Shown here one piece after another: positions 34,502 through 45,600 of a stretch of DNA of 64,000 nt. Source of the DNA: Elymus sibiricus (taxonomy: Eukaryota; Streptophyta; Magnoliopsida; Poales; Poaceae). The DNA lies in NCBI GenBank assembly GCA_039707655.1, contig CM077676.1, forward strand, positions 455,132,379 to 455,196,378. Direction: 5' to 3'. The position numbers were made by a program, and so were the translations under genes. The notes beneath the pieces were generated by a model. That model made no database searches and had not been told where the DNA came from. It was given only the letters and a program-made list of their open reading frames with translations. The number at the start of each line of letters is the position of its first letter. Position 1 is the stretch's first letter.

Positions 34502-36287
34502 TCAAGCAGCGCATAACTTCTTTGCCTTCTTCACCGGCGGGATGTAGAAGGGCTCATTGCCCCTAACATACTTCTTGAGGAAGACGCCGTAGGCCGCGTG
34601 TTTAGCCATACTACTGGCCTTATGCTTCCTAACTGATCCATCGCCAGTGTCGATGGCATGCTGGATCATGCCATCGAAGCCGCCATCTATCACCTTGGAA
34701 CAGAACGGGCAGCCAATTTTGCCATAGAAACGGTATTTGATTTTGCCAGCAATCAGATGCTTCAGGGTGTAGCGGCTCTTGCTATGCCTGCTGTCCATGC
34801 CATAGTCCACGTCCACGTCATCCTCCTGTGAATTAGTACACACAGAAGAACTCAGCTAATCTTTTCTGCTACATTGCTCTTAATTTGAATGTTTGAAAAG
34901 TACAGATGTGTAACGTGACAAATATCTATTTGCTGGAAATATACCGTATATGCGCATACATAATTGAGCCAAAGAAATTGACATGCATAAATATTGACGG
35001 TGGAATAGTTGCATTGATAGATTGGTGCACAAGTAGTAAATGATTAACACATGAAAGAATTGATGATGTGGCTTGGTTTCATGATACTTGATACTTGTTA
35101 CAGGTGTAATTCTGATTGGAATCAGAAAATGCTTCATTATACTCCTCTATGTTACACACAAGGGGGGTTTTGTTCTATCTATTGGAATCGGAAAAGGAAA
35201 TGTTGTCATGCAAAACAAGGGGTTTTTTGTTCTATGTATTGGAATCAGAAAATGAATTTTAGTTTTAGGAATACAAGGGGGTTTTTGTTCTGTCTATTGG
35301 AATCAGAAAAGGAAATGTTGTCATGCAAAACAAGGGGTTTTTCCCTTTCAAATATCTGGGGTTCCCCTGCATTATTTAAAATTGAGGAGGGAGGACCTCC
35401 AACCCATTATTGACAAGATCATTAAAAGAATCTGTGGGTGGAGGGGCAGGCTGCTTAGTTACAAGGCTAAGCCGGTGCTGCTGCAAACATGTATCGCTAG
35501 CATTCCCACGTATCTAATGTCTGTTATAAAATTTCCCAAGTGGGCTATTAAGGCCATTACTTCACAAATGGCACATTTCTAACTGGGTGATAACCATAAA
35601 TATCACCTAGCTAACTGGGGGTTTATATCCGAAATGAATTTTAGCTTTAGCAATACAACGGGGTTTTTGTTCTGTCTATTGGAATCAGAAAATGAATCAG
35701 ATTCAAAAACCACCATCCAACAAGAAAATCGATGCTAGAACCCTAAAATCCTACATCCGTACAACTAGCACGGCCATATGAAATCGATGCTCATCTACTT
35801 TACAAGAAAAACCCCAATGCCATGATAAAACAGAGTTCTTAAAAGAAAAAGAAATCTGCTAAAAACAGAGTACTACCTCAGAGAGCTCGTCGATGGCATC
35901 CTCGTCGAACTCGCTGCCCTTCCTAAAATCTTCGTCAAATTCCTTTATCGCGTTCTCCTCGAACAGCTCCTCGATTTGGTCATGGACCTCGCGCTCAAGC
36001 CTTTCCTTCTCCTGCTCCAGATCTTCCGCGACCTTCTCCTGCACATGCTCGCCGACCGGTACCTCCACGGCTACGATGGCAGCGGGAGCAGGCACAGCAG
36101 TTGCTGCACCGCCAGCCGTCGCCGCAACGGCGGACTCAGCCGCGCCAACCGCGGCGGCAGCCACGGCAGCAGACTGCTCTGCTCCGATGGTTGCCTCCGG
36201 CTCGTCCGCCGCGTCTTCACGCCCGCGCTTCATCGGCGGTCGACGAAAGGAGGAGGGTGGTGTAGGAAGGGAGGAGGGTTTGGGCAA
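34502..36287 (-). CDS. acidic protein with XS-type zinc finger, two exons
   Basis: Exons 36287-35877 and 34825-34502 join GAG|GAG in phase (donor GTAGTA, acceptor TTCACAG), about 244 aa. Exon 1 begins basic/proline-rich, then an alanine-rich stretch, then a charged helix (EKVAEDLEQEKERLEREVHD). A second possible start is MKRGRED at 36233. Exon 2 has YGKIGCPFCSKVIDGGFDG, an H at IQHAID and a basic HKASSMAKHAAYG, which matches the zf-XS pattern (C-x2-C ... H ... H) known from SGS3-like plant proteins, though an XS domain itself is absent. It sits tail to tail with the Ulp1-like gene, 591 bp apart. Function unknown; proteins of this type turn up in large plant transposons. The intron carries a LINE fragment and direct repeats. 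Confidence 0.6.
35160..35344. repeat. 115-bp direct repeat in the intron
   Basis: GAAAAGGAAATGTTGTCATG starts at 35191 and again at 35306 (period 115). A third partial copy (GAATTTTAG...CTGTCTATTGGAATC) follows at 35636-35690, after the LINE fragment. Confidence 0.8.
35360..35620 (+). mobile_element. LINE reverse transcriptase fragment
   Basis: The frame at 35382-35582 reads LQPIIDKIIKRICGWRGRLL ... IPTYLMSVIKFPKWAIKAI, the thumb region of plant LINE RT. Both sides are cut. It lies between copies of the 115-bp repeat, inside the intron of the minus-strand zinc-finger gene. Confidence 0.8.
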
Positions 36288-36594
36288 GGGAGGTGGTATG
36301 GCTGGAGAGGGAGAGGACGAGGGTTCTGTACCTGATTTGGGGAAGAAAAGGACTGCTGCTGCCTATTGGAGAAACCGAGGGGGCGAGGGGGATGAACCTG
36401 CCCGGTCGTTTCACATTCCAGAGTGAGGACGCATGGCGTCGTGGCGTCGTGCACGTCGTGCGTTTTTCTGCGCGCCGCCGTTGCTGTCGCTGACATGTGG
36501 ACCCCAGCTTCGGGTAGAAATGATAGATGGGTCCCACTTCTCAGAGACACACAGAGATGAGGTAAATAAATATCTTAAAGAAGTGGGCGTAAGT

Positions 36595-36715
36595 TATGTC
36601 GAAAACCCAGCATCAGCCCAGTGGTTACACCCTCCCGTTCACATATTCATGGCCCTGGTTCGAAACTCCTTGGGGCAGTTGATTAATCCCACTTTTTTGC
36701 CTCTAGGGTTTTAAC
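36595..36715 (+). repeat. possible tRNA-derived SINE remnant
   Basis: GGTTCGAAACTCC at 36657-36669 fits a polymerase III B box (GWTCRANNC), and a looser A-box-like CAGCCCAGTGG lies about 45 bp before it. No poly(A) or TSD seen. Confidence 0.35.
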
Positions 36716-36779
36716 ATGTGGATCCCACATGTCATTCACACACACGGAGCACCTACAAAAATACTTGCCGGACATGATG

Positions 36780-37857
36780 TAAATGGACCCAAACTTTTTC
36801 TACATCTTTGTATCAACATGAGAAGCAAGCATGACTAGTTTGGTAAGGTTGTCGGTATTTGTATGGATTTTCTAGGGTTTTTGCAACGATAAAATGCTTA
36901 AAACACTTCTCGGAGGTGACGCAACATGCGCACGTTGTGGACCACTGGGGTGGGCATGCCCACTTGCTGGAATTTTTTTGTGTCATTTTGAAGATGGCCA
37001 AAAATTGACCTTCTTCACCGGAGGCCGTTCGGGTAGGAGGGAAGGGTCCGGCTCGAACGACGGGTTTTTCTCGACATGCTTCAAATGGACCCAATTTGTT
37101 TTTATAGCCTTGTACAAACATGAGAAGCATCCATGCCAAGTTTCATTGTTTTTAGACGTTGTATCCATTTTCTAGGGTTTTAGCGACGATAAAAGCCTAA
37201 AATACTTCCCGGCTGTGACGCGGCGCGTGCACGTTGTCGGAACTCGTTCAAATTTTGCGTGGACCACTTCGGTGGCCATGCCCACTTGCTGGAAAAATTT
37301 GGTGTCGTTCTGAAGATGACCAAAAATTGACCTTCTTCACCCGAGGCCGTTCGGATAGGAGGGAAGGGTCCGTCTCGAAGGACGGGTTTTTTTTGACATG
37401 CCTCAAATGGACCCAATTGTTTTTACAGCCTTGTACAAACGTGAGAAGCATCCATGCCAAGTTTCATTGTTTTTCGACGTTGTATCGATTTTCTAGGGTT
37501 TTAGCGACGATAAAAGCCTAAAATACTTCCAGAATGTGACGCGGCGTGTGCACGTTGTCAGAACTCGTTCAAATTTTGCCTGGACCACAAGAGTGGCCAT
37601 GCCCACCTGCTGGAAAAATTTGGTGTCATTCTTAAGATGACCAAAAATTGACCTTCTTCACCGGAGGCCGTTCGGGTAGGAGGTAAGGGTCCGTCTGGAA
37701 GGACGGGTTTTTTTCGACATGCTTCAAATGGACCTAAATTCTTTCTACACCCTTGTACCAACATGAGAAGCATCCATGACAAGTTTCATTGATTTTCGAC
37801 GTTGTATGGATTTTCTACGGTTTTCACGACGATAAAACCCTAAAATATTTGACTACC
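36780..37857 (+). repeat. 321-bp tandem repeat array, about 3.3 units
   Basis: GACCTTCTTCACC recurs at 37007, 37329 and 37650 (periods 322 and 321). Each unit has GGCCGTTCGGRTAGGAGG, GGACGGGTTTTT and CGACGTTGTATNGATTTTCT. The units are diverged by point changes. A lone copy is at 18300-18545. Open frames here follow the repeat and are not genes. Confidence 0.88.
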
Positions 37858-38822
37858 GCCTCCCACCAGCGCCCCCCTTCCCTCTGATCAGTGTTACTAG
37901 CATGTACTTAACTTAGCATCAAGGCCATCAAAACACGAATCAGAACCGTATTTGATTTTGATCCCACACACACATGCACACACACCAGAATACACAACAG
38001 AAAATACAAATCACAGACTACAGTTACTGCAATTATCTGATTGAACTTCTAATGCATAACAACTTCTGGTCTTCAAATACATCACATGAAATACTGACAC
38101 AACTAGAAATGCAAAACAACTTCTGGTCTTCAAATACAAAACATGAAATACTGACACAACTAGAAATGCAAAACAACTTCTGATGTTGAGGTTGAGCAAG
38201 GGATTTTTATTGTGAGGCCCAGCATCTTCAGCAACGTATCCATGCTCCCACCTTTAGCATATAAATAATTGAAAATTTCAGATTGAATACATTTGGTATA
38301 GGAAAAATGACAGTATGGTCATTTGAAGATGACAAGGAAATCTGTCACAACAACTCTAGGATACCAATTTGAATACCAAGTTCATATAAGTCAATGTTGA
38401 ATTAATATGACTTTTGCAAGATGCAAAATCACTGCTGTGATGAGAGTAAACAGAATGTAGTCCATAGCACATGCAAGAGGCACTTACAGGAAGTGAAGCA
38501 AAAGGCTATACAGCACTGCAACATGAGTAAGCCAACATCCCTACCAAAAGTAGTCCTCCTAATATTTGGAGAAGACATGACCTCTGCTTTTGTTTTTACA
38601 TGCAGACTTATTGAAGCAAGTCACAACTTGACAGTAATTAAAAAGTGAAGACAGTGGCTACAACATTAAGCAAGTGAGTACAGCTTGACTGCAACATGCC
38701 AAAATTTGTTGTAAAATGAAAAAGAGTTGACATCCAACTACCCTAAAACTTGTATCTTAACACTCACACCATGATTGTAAGCATGAAGAGAAGAAAAATA
38801 ATTAGATCGAGTGCGAAACTTA
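37858..38822. other. no gene seen; 57-bp repeat inside
   Basis: AT-rich DNA. AACTTCTGGTCTTCAAATAC begins at 38061 and 38118, with a last AACTTCTG at 38175: a 57-bp repeat in 2.1 copies. Confidence 0.7.
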
Positions 38823-39092
38823 CTATTCCTCGGCGTCAGACCGCTGCCCCGTGAGACGAGAAGAACGGCGAGGGAACCGTGGAGAACGGCGGGGAAGCGA
38901 CGTCGCGACAAATGGTTTCCTCCTCTTGTGGTTGGTGGGAGAGGACTCCACCGGCTCTTGGATGAATGCCGCCTTCACAAACGGCACCATGATGCTTCTC
39001 TCTAGTTCGTCATCCTCCGGATGCTCGATCTTGGACCGATAGCGAGACCACCTCCGCCTCACGATGAAAATCGGTGAATCCGACTGCTCCAT
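38823..39092 (-). CDS. hypothetical basic protein, possibly a first coding exon
   Basis: 89 codons starting MEQSDSPIFIVRRRWSRYRS, rich in Arg and Ser, no family recognised. Just past its end a strong donor GTAAGT (38810-38817) occurs, so it may be spliced onward. About 200 bp upstream an overlapping frame starts MEDEYVKISGGDE and meets GTAAAG, another donor, and an acceptor CCACGCAG (about 39124) precedes the 38823-39092 frame; the two frames do not join in phase. Low confidence that this is a protein. Confidence 0.3.
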   Translation of the reverse strand: MEQSDSPIFIVRRRWSRYRSKIEHPEDDELERSIMVPFVKAAFIQEPVESSPTNHKRRKPFVATSLPRRSPRFPRRSSRLTGQRSDAEE

Positions 39093-39299
39093 GGCTCAGA
39101 GGAGGACCTATATGGGCTGCCGCGCGACTCCCCCTGCGTGGATAGACTCTCTCCCTCGGATTCAAATGTGTGCACATCACGTGCACTGTCCCCGCCATCT
39201 GCCGCTTGTTGTCAAACCAAGAACCAATCTCCCTCAGCCTGGCTAACTTTACCTCGTCGCCGCCGGAGATCTTGACGTACTCATCTTCCATCGTGGTTC

Positions 39300-39372
39300 C
39301 GGGGATCGCCGGCGGTGTGACAATGGAAGAGGAGAAGGGGATCGCCGGCGGTGTGACAATGGAAGAGGAGGG
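39300..39372. repeat. short direct repeat
   Basis: GGGATCGCCGGCGGTGTGAC and GGAAGAGGAG recur at 39301 and 39338 (period about 37) in the leader of the minus-strand frame. Confidence 0.75.
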
Positions 39373-39509
39373 CAATGGAAGAGGAGAGGGCGGAGAGGGC
39401 GGCGGCGGCGGTTCTGGATTGGGCGACGCGAGGGGTGGTTTTGGGAAAAAAATATGGACTAATTTACCCTTGGATTAAGAGAAGGGCCCGCACAAATTTG
39501 AGTACCGAC

Positions 39510-39563
39510 CCCATCGATATTAGTACTTTGGAGTACTTACGAAGTAGTACTAACCAGTACTAA
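39510..39563. repeat. palindromic GTACT cluster
   Basis: TTAGTACTTTGGAGTACTTACGAAGTAGTACTAACCAGTACTAAC-type sequence with several self-complementary AGTACT words. AGTACTAACCAGTACT is shared exactly with 14298-14313. See findings for the possible link. Confidence 0.6.
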
Positions 39564-39599
39564 CTATTTTATCACCGTTAGATCAATCTCAACGCACGG

Positions 39600-40229
39600 A
39601 TGACAATAATGCCAACCACTGTAAAACTTATACTAAAAAAATTGACATCAATTTTCTGGACATTCAGCCCGAATGCATTAGCTGTCGTCAGATGATCTGC
39701 ACGAATTTGATCGCATGTGCTAGTGCCAAGTCAGCAGAAAAAAAACATTCGTGATGTGCTCTGACCGAGCGAACGAGCTCATCCTCTTTTCCCCTAGCCT
39801 TATCCTTTTCACTCTCAAACTTACCCACTCTTTTTTCTCCCATCCCCGTCTCAGCGAGAGAGAGAGATGCCGGAAGCCGGTCACCATCGCCGCCGCGAGA
39901 GCGAGTTGAGGCTGCATCCCTCCACGTGCTCCTCGCTGACGTGAGCCCCATGCCGTCGCGATTCTGGTTCGCGCCCACCAACTGGAGGTGCAGGTGTGCG
40001 GAGGCCGAGCGTCGCCTGCGCTGCGGCGGCTGGCGTCGAGGCCGCCTCCCCTCCGCGAGCTCCTTTGCGTGACGCTGACCATCAGGCATCCGCCACGCTC
40101 CAGGTCTGACTCCCTCTGCAAGCTCCTCGCCGACTGGCTCGAGGTGCCGCCACGGGCAGAGGCCGAGCGCCGCTTGATCACCCGCGCCGACAGATTTTTT
40201 GTGATTACACTCTTACTGTAATTCTTTTG
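39600..40229. other. GC-rich stretch, no recognised gene
   Basis: Between 39840 and 40200 the DNA is GC-rich with frames open on both strands (Arg/Pro/Ala-rich on each), a sign of base composition rather than coding. No family recognised. Confidence 0.5.
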
Positions 40230-41780
40230 TTAATTGATCAGCAAATTGTATGGCAACTAAAAGCATATGTGGCCATGATGTGTTGCCATGACAAGTAAAA
40301 GCATATGTATTTTTGTTATTTATTGTAAAGATGTGTTGTCATGGTAACTACAAGCATATGTTGTCACGATTGCAACTTTTGTTGTGTCTTTGCATGTATA
40401 TTCGAAGAATGTTGCCATGGTTACTTTTAAGATCTTTTTTTGCGATGGCATCTTGAAATTTGTTTTAGCCATGGCAACTACAAATATGATAGCAAACATT
40501 TTTCAAATTTTCCCATGCGCCAAGAGAAAACAAATTTGTTATACTTTTCTTAAAATTAACCATGAAATAAAAAATTCACGTTTGCCATTTATTTAGAGAT
40601 CATTCTCTTTTGTACTATACCATGGCAAATTTTATTTTACAGTACCATGCAATTTTATCTTTGAGAAAATGGCAAATTTAATTTTTATGGACTAAGGCAA
40701 ACATCTCTTTTATGGACAATGGCAAATCTACTTCTTTGACATTGTCAAATCTAATTCTGTGACAGTGGCAAAATTATTTTCTTTTTGACAATGGCAAAAA
40801 GAAAATTGCAATGGCAAATTTTATTTATGTACTATGGAAATCTATTTCTTTCACATTGGCAAAATCTACTTCTTTTTTTACAATGGAAAATCTACTTCTT
40901 TGACAATGGCAACTTTCTTTTATGGACAATGGAAAATCTATTTCTTTTGACTATGGCAAATTTCCTTTTTATGGACAATGGCAAATCTATTTATTTGACA
41001 ATGGCAAATTTATTTTCGCATGGTGTATTGTTTTTATTATCTCATCATGGCAACTTTACATTTTAGACCATTGCAAATTTTATTTTTGGACCATCGCAAT
41101 TTTGTCATGGCAAAAGTGCCATGTCACAGATACAACCTTTGCCATATCATTAATACAACTCTTGTCATGCCACAAACACATTTTTTACAAGGCAAAGTTG
41201 TTAAAACTTTTGCCATGGCAAAAAAAAAATAGATAATGTCAAACTTCTTTGTTTTTGGACCATGGCAAGTTTATTGTTTTGACAATGGCAAATTCATTTG
41301 TTTTGGACTATGGCAAATTTATTTTGTTTTGGATAATGGCAAATTTGTTTCTAAACACCAAGGCAACTTTTATCTTTATACACCATCATAAATTTCTATT
41401 TGGATTTTTTTTTGTAGCATGGCAAATTCTGTTTATCAAAGAATGTTAAATTGTGTTTTTTTATATGGCAAATTACTTGTACATCACATGGCAAATGTCT
41501 TTTTTCATGAGACTTTTTCACAAATGTTCTTCTTCAATCTCTTTTTTGCCATCATCATAGTTGAAACAATGGCAACTTCTAGGTTCAAACATATTTGGTT
41601 CTATATTTTCATGTCAATTGTAACGTTTTTATGAATGGCATTCCACATACAACCATGACGGTTACTTTCTTATGTGCATAGCTACTTGATGCATTTGAAT
41701 ATGATGGCTGTTTGGTTATTTTATCGTATGGCAATTTGACTTATTTTTGTTTTGATATTCAAATTCACGTTCAAATGCCA
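40230..41780. repeat. degenerate ATGGCAA-word repeat region
   Basis: Several dozen ATGGCAA or ACAATGGCAAAT words at loose spacing of about 20-45 bases, set in T-rich DNA. Frames across it read FDNGKFI-type repeats that only mirror the word. It could be the subterminal zone of a DNA transposon; no terminal repeat seen. Confidence 0.75.
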
Positions 41781-42031
41781 AATTTAGGCTTGTTACATTT
41801 AGTATGAAACTTGCTTTTTCCCTTTTTTTTCTTATTGGTTTTGTCCCTTGGTTTAGGGGCTTGTTTTAGTGCAACAGTAGTCAACTGGGTTGCGCCTGAC
41901 CCTTTTTTTATTTTGGGCTGACTGGTTCTATGTCAGATGGGCCAGCAGGGATTGTTCGATCTGGAGTCGCTGCCACATCGAACAGTTCGATCGTTCCTAG
42001 GGAACGCCTCATTGGATCTGGGAGTTACCCG

Positions 42032-42336
42032 GATCGAACATCAGCGTGAATCAACCTGTAGTTGGATGGTTAGAAAGACAGTGATATCCCAGACCATCAA
42101 GGTTCAAGTCCTGGTGCTCGCATTTTCGGCGATGCGCTTTCAGTGTGAGGTGACGTTCCCGTCGACTACGAGACGCCTACGGTGACTTCGTAAATATCCA
42201 GATGATGTGTCGGCTCAGTCTCTCGGAGGCGCTCATAGGGATAGGGTGTGCGTGTGTGTTCATAGGGGTGAGTGTATGCACGTATATATGAGCGTTTGCA
42301 TCTGTACTGTGTTAAAAAAAAGATCGAACATCAGCG
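42032..42336 (+). mobile_element. Au-type SINE with 15-bp TSD
   Basis: GATCGAACATCAGCG occurs at 42032-42046 and 42322-42336 and frames a 275-bp element (42047-42321). The element has a polymerase III A box (TAGTTGGATGG, 42059-42069), a B box (GGTTCAAGTCC, 42101-42111), the phrases GGCTCAGTCTCTCGGAGG and TCATAGGGGTGAGTGTATGC that I know from the wheat Au SINE, and an A-rich tail. Moved by LINE enzymes in trans. Confidence 0.93.
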
Positions 42337-42657
42337 CCATATTGGGGTTTTTAATAAGCATAATTCTTTTATTTCCTAAAAAATATTGAAGGCTAAACAC
42401 TTGCATTATTCACCTACCTAGAAATTGAACATTTCAATTTCAAAAAAAAAAATCAAAAAAAAAATAAGAAATTGAACATTTCTATCGTGGCTAAACTCTG
42501 TCTTTCTCTGTTCTTAACGGGACATGCATTCGGTGTTCTCTGGCCCAACAAACTCGGGCGGATGGAGCAGGTGTGTGCTTGCACTTCCACTGCGGAGCGT
42601 CCCGTCAGCACCAAAATGGAAAGCAGACTGAGCTCCGCCGATCTTGCAGAAGCAGCT

Positions 42658-45600
42658 ATGGCTCCTCCTCCTCCTCTTATAGATCAGCAGGCAAGCAGCG
42701 CTGCCATTCATCCTCTACCCTCTCCCCTCCTCTCCTCTGGGTGTTCCTGATCAGATAATCGATTTCTCCGTTAACCTTCCTCCCTCCCTGCAGCTGCAGC
42801 CCATGGGGGAAGGGTCGGCCGCGAGCAAGCTGAGCGGGATGGAGCACCACGGCGGCGCCGGCGACGAGCCGCCCTTCCGGATGGAGGACCTGCCCGCGGT
42901 AACTTCCATTCGGCCACCTCCTGTTTTTCCCCTTACAGGATAGCAGAAAAAAAATTATTCTTTGATGCCCACGGATCTGCACCTCTGGGGCAAAAATTGG
43001 TTTTCGTTGCCTGCAGGGGGCAAAAATTCAGCTAAGTCATTTTCTAGACCAAGAAAATTGGTGACTCACTTCTGCTGAATGAGCCTCTACACTGCACACC
43101 TTTTTTTTCGGTGAAGTCATTTGGTAGAACAAGAAAATTGGTGAATGAACCCTAATTTCGTCGCCCGCTGAATGTATTTTTTTTCTTGTGTGTTAGGACT
43201 TCAGTAAGCCAGCCCATAGATTTGATTCATCCGTCGACTGGTAGGACCCTTGAAGAATACCTCGAAATCTAACATGCCTCTTTCCTTGTTTTCCAAACAG
43301 CCCAAATGAAACAAAATTACATTCTGAAACACTAAGGGAACTGCAAAATCCAACGACTGCATGACTGATAAGTGAAAACAGTAACAGAGAATTGGACTGA
43401 AATGGACAGTAGACTACACGCCACAAGGGAGCTCAATTGTGTCATTGGTTCCGGCCTCGCTTTTCTTTCCCCTCTCACAAGGCGACTAGGGAAAGCCTTC
43501 CTCCCCTCGATCTCCGCCAGCGAGGCCTCCCCTCCGCCTGCCGCTCCGGCGGCCGGTGGCGGGGAGGGGATTTCTGGTGCCTCGTCTCCAGCTAGCAGAT
43601 AGGTAGGGTTTTAGTTCTCGCAGGGGCGGCGTTTGGACGGATGGCGGCGCTTCTTCTTCGAGTCAGTCTTTCGGACTCCGATGCTCCTCAAGTTCGTTCG
43701 CTGGGATGGACTAGACGAAGCTCCGGCGTAGATTCCTGCCAGTTCTTCGGGGCGGCGAGGTTAGGGTTTCTCGCCGTGCGTACGCAACGGAGATATTTGG
43801 TGTCAAATTCTTCTGATCGATTCAAGGATTCAACGGCGACGACTGCGGCTCTGGGACGCTGGTCCTTAGGGGCACGTGCACGAAGACTTCCCGGCTGTCA
43901 TCGACAAGGTCAGGCCGGCTCCGGTATAGAAGCGGCGACAGCGGCGCGTCGGCGGCTCGTTCTGGCGGCAGCAATGGTCGTTCGATGCTCCATGGACCTC
44001 GATGTAACTTTTATTATGTTTGAGGTGTTTTGTACTTCCGGTGAATCTTTATAATAGATCTGATCTTTTCGCAAAAAAAAAAAGACTACACGCCACAGTT
44101 ACTTGGCTACAGGACAGCGTATACATATAGATGATCATTAGTTTCAGGGGAGAAAACGTGCATAGAGAAAATGATCATTGTGTATTCTCCCGCGCCGGTC
44201 AAAATTCTTCTCATAACTGACTAAAGGAGAACTTTTATCTTATTTTGTAGTTTCGCATTCCATCTAAGTTTAAAGGGGAAATTAATCCACTGTCTTCAGA
44301 GCAACATGGAGAAAAAGGACTGAACACTAGTCCTTTCTTCTCTACGAGCCAGACAGGCACACATGCAACATTATCTTTTAACATTTTTGCCTCTACGTAC
44401 CTGTAACAAATAACATTTCTCCTAGAATACATGCAAGATTGATACAAATAAGATTGTCAAACACCCAACAAAACTAGAAAAAAATATGCAATTTGCATCT
44501 GGTCAGATTTCTCTTTCCAATGCTCATTGTGTGTTTTGATTTGCGTACCACGTAGTTTTGGTTGAAATCCAACCCTACTAAAACTCCAGGTCCTTTCTTG
44601 TCGTAGGAGATTCTACCTATTATAATGTCACTGCTCCCACTAAAAGAGGCTGTGAGGAACAGCATTGTTTCAACAAGTTGGAAAATGCTCTGGACATTCC
44701 ACTGTAATCTGTGTTTCTATGGGCCCGACGATATGATTCATTACATTGACATCTCATTGCCCCCTATCGTCTGGCAATCTGATGAATATATCAAAAGAAA
44801 AATTATTATGTTTGAAGAAAAATTATTGTTGCCCATCCAAAGAAGTTCACCAGTTCCCTCTTGAGGCCTTTGTTGTTCAAGGCAGCTCTTGTGTGCAGTC
44901 CTTGTTTCTCTCTGATGCTTCTATAAAGCAACACTGCCATATGTGGCTTCACACTACTCACAAGGCTTGTTTTGGAATATGTTAAGATATTTGGAGACTT
45001 TCCAGGCTTTTTAGCAAACTGTCCAGCACTTGAGGACCTAGAGATGATCGAATGCAGTGTAAGTGTAACCAATTTAACCATACCACACCAACTTGATAAA
45101 CTTCAACATTTGCTAATTGAGAAAATGTTAATCTAGAACATGGATATCGAGACGGTTGAGTCCCATGCTGCTGATCTTGCTCATTTTGAGTACAAAGGAA
45201 AAGAGATCCCTATAGTGCTTCATGGTTGCTCAAAGTTAGAGAAGGCAACAATAATATTTAAAGGTAGCTACGGACTGGTCCGTGTATTCACCTCAGTTCC
45301 AACCATTTTGGGAGTGAAGACACCAAATGTGGAAGCTCGTGTATGGGCATATGAACAGGTTACCTGGTGTCCATTTATCTACTATTGTTTTCTTACCTCA
45401 TAGTTCTTGAAACTGTGTTCTAATGTCATCGTACTTTGCCCTATCATGTTTCAGTTGGAGAAGGTGGCACCAAGACCACATGGCATGTTTATGCATTTGC
45501 GACACATTATTTGTGGATTAACTGTCATCTCTAGTGTACCAAATGCTGACAATGGAGTTCTTCAGTTGGCCTGCTGTCTGAATCTCGCACCCCAACTGGA

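Noticed and set aside
36813..37782. Several frames on both strands with similar residues
   Set aside because: Translations of the 321-bp repeat, with the same lack of codon preference on each strand.
40785..41634. Chain of short plus-strand frames rich in Phe, Asn and Lys
   Set aside because: Products of the repeated ATGGCAA words, not a gene.
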